Below, in pieces: positions 50,343-58,079 of a stretch of DNA of 63,029 nt. Positions within the stretch are counted from its first letter, which is position 1; the number at the start of each line of letters is the position of its first letter. Below the pieces are notes generated by a model that made no database searches, was not told the origin of the DNA, and saw nothing but the letters and a program-made list of their open reading frames with translations. Both the position numbers and the translations under genes were made by a program. The DNA is taken from contig CAYLLH010000112.1 in NCBI GenBank assembly GCA_964384785.1, positions 1 to 63,029 of the forward strand. Direction: 5' to 3'. The stretch comes from JAZKSG01 sp964384785 (GTDB lineage Archaea > Thermoplasmatota > E2 > DHVEG-1).

Positions 50343-51530
50343 TTATTTTTCTTTTTTCTTTTTGTTTCTTATAAAAAGGATATTAATAACTAGGATAAAT
50401 GCTGCAATAAAGAAGATTGCTGAAAGACCCAGAAATGATAAATCAAAACTGTATTTATCAGCTATAAATCCTATCACAGATGATGAGGGGCTAGCTAGAA
50501 GGATTAGCATTGAGCGATAAAAACCAAGTTTTCCAGCTCTTCCCTTTTCTTCGAATTGATCCATTAAATATGATGATATTATAGGAAAAATAGCAGTAGA
50601 AAGTGCAAGAACAGGGCAAATTAGAAAAATAAGCCATAACTGATTACTGTATACTAAAGCAAGAGTTCCTAATCCTGTAAGAACTGTTAGAAATAAAATT
50701 ATTATGTTTTTATCAAACCTGTCAGATAGAGAACCCATGATTGGTTTAAAAATAAAACCACCAATTCCCAGTATTGCAAGAGCAATACCTGCGAGTAGTC
50801 CATCAAAACCAGGTTTGTCAACTATTAGATATGGTTGAAAAAAAGACATATAACTAATCCATGTGATTGCTATAAGTAGATTTACAACAAAAATAACTAT
50901 TATTTCTTTGTTTTTAAAAACACTGACTCCATCATAGACTCTTTCTCTAATTGATATACTTTCTGGAAGCTTGGTTGATTCCTCGGTTCCTTTGTAAAAT
51001 AAAAAAATTCCAAATATACATACAAATCCCCACAAAAAGAAGAAACTACGCCAATCATAAAAGCTTGCTATTGCTGCTGCAAACATCGGAACAATATAAG
51101 CAAGAGACCCGGCACTAGCACGTATACCTAGTGCTTTCCCACGGTTTTTTTTGAAGATATCTGTGATCATAGATATCCCAACAGAGGGGTAACCACCGGT
51201 TCCAGCTCCAAGCAAAATCAAGGCGAAAAGAAACATGAAATAATGAATTGAAAAACCCACAAGAAAATAGGAAACTGAGAATACCACCATTGCAAGGATT
51301 ATACTTATCTTTCGTCCTTTTATATCTGAAAAAATACCAGAGGGAAATTGTAATAATGCATAGAAAAGCCACATAGCAGTTAGTGCAAAACCTGCTGCGG
51401 TCCAACTGAAATCGAGGTCATTTGCAATTTGTGGCAATAAATTAGATATACTGTAACGTCCTGAGAGTATCAGAAACCAGGCAAGAGATATACAACAAAG
51501 AGCAAGATGTTCCTTTTTGATCTTTTTCAT
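50343..51530 (-). CDS. Major facilitator superfamily transporter
   Basis: 395 residues with twelve membrane helices in two halves. The loop 2-3 motif appears as GIFSDIKGRKISI and its repeat in the second half as GSLSDRFDKNIII, the MFS signature. A central loop (TEESTKLPESISIRERVYDG) is typical. Related MFS members export drugs or take up organic acids and sugars; none of these can be chosen. The gene faces the ferritin-like gene convergently with a gap of seven bases. Confidence 0.87.
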   Translation of the reverse strand: MKKIKKEHLALCCISLAWFLILSGRYSISNLLPQIANDLDFSWTAAGFALTAMWLFYALLQFPSGIFSDIKGRKISIILAMVVFSVSYFLVGFSIHYFMFLFALILLGAGTGGYPSVGISMITDIFKKNRGKALGIRASAGSLAYIVPMFAAAIASFYDWRSFFFLWGFVCIFGIFLFYKGTEESTKLPESISIRERVYDGVSVFKNKEIIVIFVVNLLIAITWISYMSFFQPYLIVDKPGFDGLLAGIALAILGIGGFIFKPIMGSLSDRFDKNIIILFLTVLTGLGTLALVYSNQLWLIFLICPVLALSTAIFPIISSYLMDQFEEKGRAGKLGFYRSMLILLASPSSSVIGFIADKYSFDLSFLGLSAIFFIAAFILVINILFIRNKKKKEK

Positions 51531-51598
51531 ATTTATCCAATTAAGAGGGTTGTGAAAGAGATATGCTATAAATTTTTTTCGGATATTTTTTAATATTT

Positions 51599-51628
51599 GA
51601 GGATTTTTGGTCTATAAATTTTATATAT
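51599..51628 (+). promoter_or_regulatory. 30-base secretome promoter element, copy E
   Basis: GAGGA, five bases, GGTCTATAAA, two bases, TTATATAT. The ATG of the first small exoprotein follows 33 bases later, with GGTGAT as the ribosome site about six bases before it. Confidence 0.72.
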
Positions 51629-51661
51629 AAATATATTTATAAATAAAAATGGTGATATTAG

Positions 51662-52264
51662 ATGAAAGAGTTGAATAGAAGATATGTTATATTTTTTGGA
51701 ATGGTTGTGATTTTGTTTTTGTTGGTTGTTTCATACTCTACTGCAATAAATTTGACAAAAGAATGTAACGAAAAAAAAATAGATATAGAAAATAATGATA
51801 AGGTTATTGATGAAAATATATGTTTAACAAAAACTAAATTACCTTTGTTAAAAATTGCAGCAAATCAAGTAAAAGATAATGATTTTAAAACTGGAATATG
51901 CTCAATTATTGAAATAATTGAAGAAAAAGGTTATATTAGCTCTACTGAAGTCAAGCATCTACTTGGTGGATCAGGGGGAATATATAGTGGTAGAATATCC
52001 TTTTCTGCATATTATAATGCTAAGGCAATTGGTTTCCCTGGTCTTTTATTTAATGGTGGCCCTTGGGTTGTTGTAGGTTGGTCTGCAAGAAGCGATGCTC
52101 AGGATATATATGGTCAGTATGGATTCTCAGGTGTATATGATAGTCCGCATAGAGGATTTGCAGTTGGTATCGGTACTTGGGAATATGATTATTACATTGA
52201 TAGCGGTTGGAATTTTGATGCGTCTGTTTATGGTTTTAGTCCTCTAATATTAATATTTGCATAG
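51662..52264 (+). CDS. Small secreted protein, paralogue 1
   Basis: 200 residues. A signal peptide (VIFFGMVVILFLLVVSYSTA) is followed by an acidic N/D/K linker, a helical part (LPLLKIAANQVKDNDF...SIIEIIEEKGYISS) and a glycine-, aromatic-rich end (GGIYSGRISFSAYYNAKAIGFPG, GWSARSDAQDIYGQYG, GIGTWEYDYYIDSGWNFD). It is clearly related to the next gene (LPLLK.A, GGIYSG, GFPG, DAQ.YG, PH.G, NFD...). No known family is recognised. Ribosome site GGTGAT. A first member of a four-gene run of small secreted or membrane proteins with the same promoter. Confidence 0.75.
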   Translation: MKELNRRYVIFFGMVVILFLLVVSYSTAINLTKECNEKKIDIENNDKVIDENICLTKTKLPLLKIAANQVKDNDFKTGICSIIEIIEEKGYISSTEVKHLLGGSGGIYSGRISFSAYYNAKAIGFPGLLFNGGPWVVVGWSARSDAQDIYGQYGFSGVYDSPHRGFAVGIGTWEYDYYIDSGWNFDASVYGFSPLILIFA

Positions 52265-52347
52265 ATAAAAAAGTAATTTCATATATAGTTGTTTAAATCT
52301 GAATATAAATAGATTATATTCTAAAAAATAATTACTTATTTTTTTAT

Positions 52348-52377
52348 GTGGAATATTGTTCTATAAAGCTTAAATAT
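52348..52377 (+). promoter_or_regulatory. 30-base secretome promoter element, copy F
   Basis: GTGGA, five bases, GTTCTATAAA, two bases, TTAAATAT. The ATG of the next exoprotein gene follows after 33 bases, the same spacing as copies E and G, again with GGTGAT. Confidence 0.7.
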
Positions 52378-52410
52378 ATATTAAATAAAAAATATAAATG
52401 GTGATATTCG

Positions 52411-52989
52411 ATGAATAAAAAAATGATGACCTTGCTCATCATATCAATCATTGCAGTAATCTTATTAGCCCCATACTCAACTGCAATAAAAATACCAAAA
52501 GAAAAAGAAAACAACTTAATAGAAACCGAAAGAAATATAGAAAAAAATAGTTTTTTAACAAAATCAAAAATTCCGTTACTAAAATTAGCACAAATCCAAA
52601 CAAATGATAATCAACTAAAAGAAAAATTATCAACAATAATAGAAAAAATAGAAACAGATGGTTATGCAAGTTCCTCATTAATAAAAAAAGTAATGGGAAA
52701 AAATGGCGGTATTTACAGCGGAAAAATACAACTATATGCTACTAATAATGCAGGTATACGCGGATTTCCTGGAAGTTTATTAAGAAAAGGATTCTGTTGG
52801 CTTTTTTTATCTTGGGATGCTCCAAATGTTTGTTCAATTGATGCTCAATATGGAAGAGCAAACTATGATGATGTACCGCATAAAGGTATAGCACTTTTGG
52901 GTTTTGGACATTGGGAATTCTTCAAATATAATGGTGCAAATTTTGACGTACAAATCAATGGAATAAGTTCACTAATAATTATATATTAA
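52411..52989 (+). CDS. Small secreted protein, paralogue 2
   Basis: 192 residues. Signal peptide (LLIISIIAVILLAPYSTA), linker, then IPLLKLAQIQTND...KLSTIIEKIETDGYASS and NGGIYSGKIQLYATNNAGIRGFPG, DAQYGRANYDDVPHKGIALLGFGHWEF. The pattern follows paralogue 1 throughout, including the helical stretch and the Gly/Tyr/Phe-rich half, but only about one-third of residues agree by eye. Two extra cysteines (FCWLF, NVCSID) could form a disulfide. Having a separate promoter rather than operon transcription suggests the two are regulated by the same factor but dosed separately. Confidence 0.75.
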   Translation: MNKKMMTLLIISIIAVILLAPYSTAIKIPKEKENNLIETERNIEKNSFLTKSKIPLLKLAQIQTNDNQLKEKLSTIIEKIETDGYASSSLIKKVMGKNGGIYSGKIQLYATNNAGIRGFPGSLLRKGFCWLFLSWDAPNVCSIDAQYGRANYDDVPHKGIALLGFGHWEFFKYNGANFDVQINGISSLIIIY

Positions 52990-53041
52990 TAATAGTAACC
53001 ATTCTTTTTCCATTCATTTTTTTTTCGGATTCTTTTATCTT

Positions 53042-53071
53042 GAGGATTTTTGGTCTATAAGTCTTATATAT
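53042..53071 (+). promoter_or_regulatory. 30-base secretome promoter element, copy G
   Basis: GAGGA, five bases, GGTCTATAAG, two bases, TTATATAT. The ATG follows after 33 bases and GGTGAT is the ribosome site. This copy and copy E are identical in the first 19 bases. Confidence 0.72.
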
Positions 53072-53104
53072 ATGACTTTTATAAATAAATATGGTGATAT
53101 ATAG

Positions 53105-53677
53105 ATGAAAACTAGATTTAAAAAATATATTTTGATGTTAAGTGTTTTATTATCAGTTACTTTAATGGTTTCAACCTCAACGGCTGTACAACAAACACAA
53201 AGTAAGCAAGTAATGAACTCAATTGAAGAAAAAGAAATAAAAAAAATAGATGAAAAATCAAAAACAACGGCTAATTTGGAAGAATTTAAATCATTTAATT
53301 TTGATGATTTAGAAAATATAAAAAAATCTAAAATCACTCCAATCTTAGATTTTCTAATAAAACTTTTTGAAAATATGAATCCTCAACCAGAAGGTGGTTT
53401 TTTATATATGGTTTGTTCCATTTGTTTAAGCTTATTATATGATATTAAAGATATTTGGGAAGATACTGGCGGAATAGTAGATTTATTTGAAATTTTTATT
53501 GATTTAATACAGTTTACTATCACTCTGTTTCTTTTAATACCATTATTCATCTGTAAATCGATAATAAAAGTGTTTCAAGCTATATTTGGTGTTTTCCTGC
53601 TTATATTTGCAGGATTCTTAGCTGCAATATATTGGATATTAGAAGCAATTTTTGGTGGAGCACTCTTCCAACAATAA
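53105..53677 (+). CDS. Secreted membrane-inserting protein 1
   Basis: 190 residues. A signal peptide (ILMLSVLLSVTLMVSTSTA) leads to a charged helical linker of about 65 residues, a segment FLYMVCSICLSLLYDIKDIWED with two cysteines, and a long hydrophobic half with two or three helices (IQFTITLFLLIPLFICKS, IFGVFLLIFAGFLAAIYWILEAIFGG). The layout signal peptide, charged stalk, hydrophobic helices is repeated in the next gene. No family is recognised. It could be a pore-forming, bacteriocin-like or membrane-organising protein; this is only a suggestion. Confidence 0.7.
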   Translation: MKTRFKKYILMLSVLLSVTLMVSTSTAVQQTQSKQVMNSIEEKEIKKIDEKSKTTANLEEFKSFNFDDLENIKKSKITPILDFLIKLFENMNPQPEGGFLYMVCSICLSLLYDIKDIWEDTGGIVDLFEIFIDLIQFTITLFLLIPLFICKSIIKVFQAIFGVFLLIFAGFLAAIYWILEAIFGGALFQQ

Positions 53678-53700
53678 AAATTTTTCTTCTTTTTTTCTTT

Positions 53701-53730
53701 GTGGAATCTTGGTCTATAAACAATAAATAT
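53701..53730 (+). promoter_or_regulatory. 30-base secretome promoter element, copy H
   Basis: GTGGA, five bases, GGTCTATAAA, two bases, ATAAATAT. The ATG follows after 34 bases; the ribosome site is AGGTGAT. Confidence 0.68.
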
Positions 53731-53764
53731 TAATTTCTGCTTTTCAGAAAAACAGGTGATTTAG

Positions 53765-54385
53765 ATGAAATCTAAAAAAATTATCAGAAAAACGCTATTG
53801 ATTTCTGGAGTTTTTTTATCAATCCTTTTGATGGTCTCATCGGCCACAGCTTTACAGATTGTAAATAAAACTTCATTGGAAGATGAAAAAATTGTAGAAA
53901 ATGAAACAAAAAAAGAACTAATAGATACTACTTTAGCTGAATCAATAGATGCTTTTTCAGATTCAGAAAAAATAAACTCAAAATTAGAATCAATGTTAAA
54001 CAGCATTGAAAAACAACTCAGTGAACAAGAAATAAAGGATTTAAATGAAATCAAGGATAAAATAATTCAGATAATCGAAAATAAGGATATAAAATCTTTA
54101 GAAGACTTGGAAGAAGTTGAACCTTGTGGAATAGTAGGTGTTGTTTTAGGTGTATTAACCTGGCCTCTTGCTGTCTTATTATTTGGAGTTTTAGAAATAA
54201 TAACTGTTATTTTATGGGTAATAGTAGAAATAGTTGGAATAATAATTGCTACAATTCTTTTACCATGGGTGAATTTGTTTCCAGCTCTGATAAGCATCAC
54301 AGATGTATTATTTGGTCTATCATGGTTATACATTCAGGCAATACTTTATTGGCCTGAAATCGTGGGTGCATTTTTCCCATTATAA
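53765..54385 (+). CDS. Secreted membrane-inserting protein 2
   Basis: 206 residues. Signal peptide (LLISGVFLSILLMVSSATA), an acidic coiled-coil-like stalk (about 30-115, NSIEKQLSEQEIKDLNEIKD), then a hydrophobic half with about three helices (GIVGVVLGVLTWPLAVLLFG, ILWVIVEIVGIIIATIL, LLFGLSWLYIQAILYW-like). It shares the design, and weakly the order of W/P/G residues, with the preceding protein, so the two are probably distant paralogues. Unknown family. It ends the run of four element-driven genes. Confidence 0.7.
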   Translation: MKSKKIIRKTLLISGVFLSILLMVSSATALQIVNKTSLEDEKIVENETKKELIDTTLAESIDAFSDSEKINSKLESMLNSIEKQLSEQEIKDLNEIKDKIIQIIENKDIKSLEDLEEVEPCGIVGVVLGVLTWPLAVLLFGVLEIITVILWVIVEIVGIIIATILLPWVNLFPALISITDVLFGLSWLYIQAILYWPEIVGAFFPL

Positions 54386-54404
54386 CCACAATTTTCATTT
54401 TTTT

Positions 54405-55324
54405 TTATATAAAAAAATTGTTTAATTCATCTGATTTAATTTCTTTATTTTTTAAAAAATCTTTTTCGTTGATTACTCTTTTAAAATATTTAATAGGTGT
54501 CCATTCAAAATAATAATTTACTGGTATAATATTTTTGTTTTTGTTTCCCAGATTTCATCTGTATTCTTTTTTTCATCAAGTTTTATAGAGTAATTTTTTG
54601 GAAGAACCTTATTACTATCGCATAAAGAATAAATATCAATATTGTTTTTTTCTGCAATCATTGCTATACTATTAGTTCCAATCTTGTTTAGAATTCCTCT
54701 TTCAGAGATGGCATCTCCTCCAACCAGAATCAGATCAATTTCATCTATAATCCTGTTAACACCTGAGTCAACAATGATTTTTATTTTAATATCATTTTTA
54801 GATAGTTTTTCAGCCAGTTTTCGTCCTTCTAACATAGGGCGTGATTCTGTGCAGTATACTTCAAAATCATGTCCTTGTTTTTTTGCATAAATAAGTGATT
54901 CTAAAACAGTACTACTGTATGAATGTGTTAGAATATCGTTATGTTTCTTTATTATTTTGTAAGTGTTTTTACAGATCTTTCTGGTTGATTCCTCAAGGTT
55001 TTCCTTATAATCATTTAAAAACTTTAATAAATTTTTTTTCAGATCATCTCTCTGTTCTTCTAAAAAATGAACTGTTTTGTTTACAAGATTAATTATTGAT
55101 GCCATTGACTGTTGGGTTTTAAAAATCTTGTAGCATGCCGCTGCTGTTTTTTTCTTTAAATCTTGTTCATCAGAAAAACTATTATTTTTTATTAGTAAAT
55201 TCAATGTATCAGCTGCTTTTCTGGTTAATTCTACTGATCCACTCTGATGATCATTTTTTATTTCCAGTATTTGCTTTTCAACTTTTTTTGGAATCCTAGT
55301 TTTTCTATATTTTTTTGGTATCAT
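54405..55324 (-). pseudogene. eIF2B-like protein (e2b2/R15P-isomerase fold), C-terminus frameshifted
   Basis: The open frame (55324 down to 54518) gives 268 residues with a helical N-terminus and a Rossmann half: HSYSSTVLESL, VYCTESRPMLEGRKLAE and LILVGGDAISERGILNKIGT, the marks of the eIF2B alpha/beta/delta family. It ends abruptly with TKILYQ. In the neighbouring frame the same DNA reads NIIPVNYYFEWTPIKYFKRVI and continues to a stop at 54405, which is the conserved end of the family (YFExTPxxY). One missing A in the AAAAACAAAAAT run at about 54535-54546 explains the break. Members are initiation-factor-like or ribose-1,5-bisphosphate isomerases. Probably intact in the cell. Confidence 0.8.
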
Positions 55325-55345
55325 AAAAAAAACTCAAAAAATGTT

Positions 55346-56089
55346 TTAATGTATGTACAGACCACCGTTTACATTTATTGTTTCACCAGTTATGTAATCT
55401 GACATCTTTGAAGCTAGAAAAACACAGGCATTTGCTATATCATCTGGTTGACCAAGTCTTTTAAGAGGTATCTCATTTGCTCTTTCTTTTCTTTTTTCCT
55501 CTGAATAACCAGCTATTATATCTGTATCAATTGTTCCTGGTGCAACCGCGTTAACACATATTTTTTTATAAGCAAGTTCAAGTGCAAGACTACGCATCAA
55601 ACCTATCTGCCCTGCCTTGGATGCAGCATAATCAGATCCATGACTGGAACCACGAAACGCTAGTTGAGAAGAAATAAAAATAACACGACCACCCTTGGGG
55701 ATATATGATAATGCTTTACTTGTCATATAAAAAGACCCATCAAGGTTGACTGAAAGAATTTTTTTCCAGTCTTCAAAAGATAAATCTGAGAAATTATTAC
55801 GTTTATATATACCTGCGTTGTTAACCAGGATATCAATTTTTTCTCTAAGATCAACATATTCTTTTATGATTCTATCTACATCATCTTTTTTAGATACGTT
55901 TCCTCTGAGTAAAACACCATCTCCACCATGTTTTTTAACAAGTCTTAGTGTTTTTTTTGCTTTTTCTTTATTTGAAACATAGTTTATACCTACAAAACAA
56001 CCGTTTTCAGCAAATTTTACAGCTATACCTCTTCCTATACCACGTGAAGCACCAGTAACTAATGCGTTTTTATTTTTTAATAACATCAT
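55346..56089 (-). CDS. Short-chain dehydrogenase (FabG-like 3-oxoacyl reductase)
   Basis: 247 residues, typical SDR length. NAD(P)-binding TGASRGIGRG (about 12-21), NNAG (about 90), catalytic Ser in VIFISSQLAF and YAASKAG (Y-x3-K) are present, and the family end NVNGGLYIH is intact. Enzymes of this type reduce 3-oxoacyl thioesters, sugars or polyols. It lies 22 bases upstream of the eIF2B-like gene on the same strand. The pair may form an operon, but a shared pathway is not evident. Confidence 0.88.
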   Translation of the reverse strand: MMLLKNKNALVTGASRGIGRGIAVKFAENGCFVGINYVSNKEKAKKTLRLVKKHGGDGVLLRGNVSKKDDVDRIIKEYVDLREKIDILVNNAGIYKRNNFSDLSFEDWKKILSVNLDGSFYMTSKALSYIPKGGRVIFISSQLAFRGSSHGSDYAASKAGQIGLMRSLALELAYKKICVNAVAPGTIDTDIIAGYSEEKRKERANEIPLKRLGQPDDIANACVFLASKMSDYITGETINVNGGLYIH

Positions 56090-56204
56090 ACAAAAAAAAT
56101 ATATTATTATAAAGTGTAAAAAAATTATGGTAAAAAATAATAGAATTTCTTTTAACCAAAAATATTAAAAGAAAATATATAACTATTCTTAAATCAGAAA
56201 AAAG

Positions 56205-57203
56205 ATGGATTATAGAATAGTTTATGATCTTTTATCTGATTATTTCAGAATACTATTAGAAAATCATAATCCTGAATATATTCAGAGTAAACACAAAGAA
56301 GTAGTATTTGATAAAAATGATTCAACAGAAATACTTTGGAACAAACATAACAAAGCTATTCAAAATAATAAATTAAAAGAAAAAATACCAAAATGTTCTC
56401 TTCTTGATTTAAAAATCGAAATAGCAGACAGGATTTTTAAAAACTGTGTTTTCTGTGAAAACCGCTGTCATGTTAATAGAGAAAAAAACATGGGTTTATG
56501 TAAAGTCAAAAAACCACGTGTTGCATCAGAGTTTTTACATATGGGTGAGGAAACACCATTGGTTCCTTCTCATACAATCTTTTTCTCAGGTTGCACTTTT
56601 AAATGTGTTTTCTGCCAGAATTATGATATAAGTCAAAAACAAACAGGGTTAATAATTAAACCCAGTGTTATGGCTGATATAATAAGACAAAGACAAAAAC
56701 ATGGATGTAAAAATGTTAACTGGGTTGGAGGTGATCCAACACCCAATCTTTTATTTATCCTTAAAACACTTAGAGAAACAAATGCAAATCTTCCTCAAAT
56801 CTGGAACTCTAACATGTATTGTTCAAAGGAGACAATGCAGCTATTAAATGGTGTTATAGATTTATATCTTACAGATTTTAAATATGGAAATGATGAATGC
56901 GCGAAACGTTTGTCTAAAATAAAAAATTATACCCAGGTTGTTAAAAGAAATCATAAAACATCATACGATACTGCTGAGGTTTTAATCCGTCATCTTGTTA
57001 TGCCAGAGCATGTTGAATGTTGTTCAAAACCAATCATGGAATGGATAAGTAAAAATCTACCTAATGCATTGGTAAATATCATGGGTCAATATCATCCGGA
57101 ATACCAAGCATATACTTATGAAGATATTTCAAGAAATGTATCTTCTGAAGAAGTATCTATTGTTAAAAAATATGCAAAAAACAAAAACATAAACGTTTTA
57201 TAA
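56205..57203 (+). CDS. Radical SAM protein, PflA/COG1313-like
   Basis: 332 residues. The motif CTFKCVFCQNYDIS (CxxxCxxC, about residue 129) is followed by NWVGGDPTPNLLFIL, the GGxP variant of the SAM-binding motif typical of this group. An N-terminal knuckle CVFCENRCHVNR...GLCKV may bind a second cluster or zinc. Related proteins are annotated as pyruvate-formate-lyase activating-like enzymes of unknown substrate. It stands alone on the plus strand, divergent from the SDR gene. Confidence 0.85.
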   Translation: MDYRIVYDLLSDYFRILLENHNPEYIQSKHKEVVFDKNDSTEILWNKHNKAIQNNKLKEKIPKCSLLDLKIEIADRIFKNCVFCENRCHVNREKNMGLCKVKKPRVASEFLHMGEETPLVPSHTIFFSGCTFKCVFCQNYDISQKQTGLIIKPSVMADIIRQRQKHGCKNVNWVGGDPTPNLLFILKTLRETNANLPQIWNSNMYCSKETMQLLNGVIDLYLTDFKYGNDECAKRLSKIKNYTQVVKRNHKTSYDTAEVLIRHLVMPEHVECCSKPIMEWISKNLPNALVNIMGQYHPEYQAYTYEDISRNVSSEEVSIVKKYAKNKNINVL

Positions 57204-57211
57204 AAAAACAT

Positions 57212-57778
57212 TTAAATTTTTTTGTCCCAGAACCCTTTGGTTTTTTTATGATATGGAAAATCCCAGACTGATTCGTCAAGACCTTTGTGAGCTGTTTTTT
57301 TGATAAAGGTTCCACCCTGATGGTCATCTTTTAAACTCAAAAAATAAATAGCTTTTTTGGGTTTTAAAACAGAGAAAACACTGTCATTTATGTAATAATA
57401 GGGTACTCTCCTGCGGGTAATTATTATTTTGTTGAATCTTTGTTTACGTGTTTCAACTATTTTATAAAAAATTTTACTATGATCAAATTTTTTTCCTTGA
57501 CTGTTAAGTTTTCTTTTGAATTTCCAGAATCGTATAATATGATAAAAATTTCTTATTTTTGTAAAAAACCATTTACAGGTTTTATAAAAATATTTTGTAA
57601 TTTTTTTTTGAAACAAAGATAATAGTTTTTCTATTGAATGATTCTGATTCTTTTTTTTAGGTGTAGAAGTATAACTAGGTTGATCAAATGTTTTGTTTTT
57701 TTTATTTTGATCATTTGTTTCTGTATATTCTATACCCATTCCAAACATTCGAAGATCTTTTAGTTCTTTTTCATCCAA
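57212..57778 (-). CDS. Hypothetical basic protein
   Basis: 188 residues of very basic protein. Acidic first 30 residues, then a poly-K/N/Q linker, a helical aromatic section (ITKYFYKTCKWFFTKIRNFYHIIRFWKF), and a C-terminal half with strands (NKIIITRRRVPYYYIND, KKAIYFLSLKDDHQGG). The end DESVWDFPYHKKTKGFW is distinctive. No known family, no signal peptide. Nucleic-acid binding is possible given its charge. It is convergent with the radical SAM gene. Confidence 0.6.
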   Translation of the reverse strand: MDEKELKDLRMFGMGIEYTETNDQNKKNKTFDQPSYTSTPKKKNQNHSIEKLLSLFQKKITKYFYKTCKWFFTKIRNFYHIIRFWKFKRKLNSQGKKFDHSKIFYKIVETRKQRFNKIIITRRRVPYYYINDSVFSVLKPKKAIYFLSLKDDHQGGTFIKKTAHKGLDESVWDFPYHKKTKGFWDKKI

Positions 57779-57828
57779 AAGAAAAACACCCTAAGAATTT
57801 TTTTTAAAAATTTGACAGTTTTTTTTGT

Positions 57829-57927
57829 TTATTCTCTTTTGTATTCCTTCAGGGATCCGTCGTCTTTTTCTTCAAATAATGGTATCTGTAATGGTTTTGT
57901 AAATGTGTATTTATTTTTTTTTCCCAT
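57829..57927 (-). CDS. 32-residue microprotein
   Basis: MGKKNKYTFTKPLQIPLFEE and a charged end (KDDGSLKEYKRE). A GTGAGGG ribosome-like site lies about ten bases before the ATG. It lies about 50 bases upstream of the hypothetical basic protein on the same strand and may share its transcript. Composition is balanced and unlike random AT-rich frames. Function unknown. Confidence 0.45.
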   Translation of the reverse strand: MGKKNKYTFTKPLQIPLFEEKDDGSLKEYKRE

Positions 57928-58079
57928 CGTCTACCCTCACGCCTAGAAAACCTATATTGAAATAGTGTTTAAAAAACAATCGAAATATATCAAAAGCAAA
58001 AGTATTTAGGTGAGTTGTTTTTCCCAAACTTTTATTTAGGGGTTACAACAATCCGGAGGGTTCGGGAGTAATTTTAAAT

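Noticed and set aside
30621..53730. The repeated 30-base sequence as a CRISPR array or mobile repeat
   Set aside because: Copies are 100 to 14000 bases apart, all in the same orientation and all but one at a fixed type of position before a start codon; no spacers and no cas genes are present.
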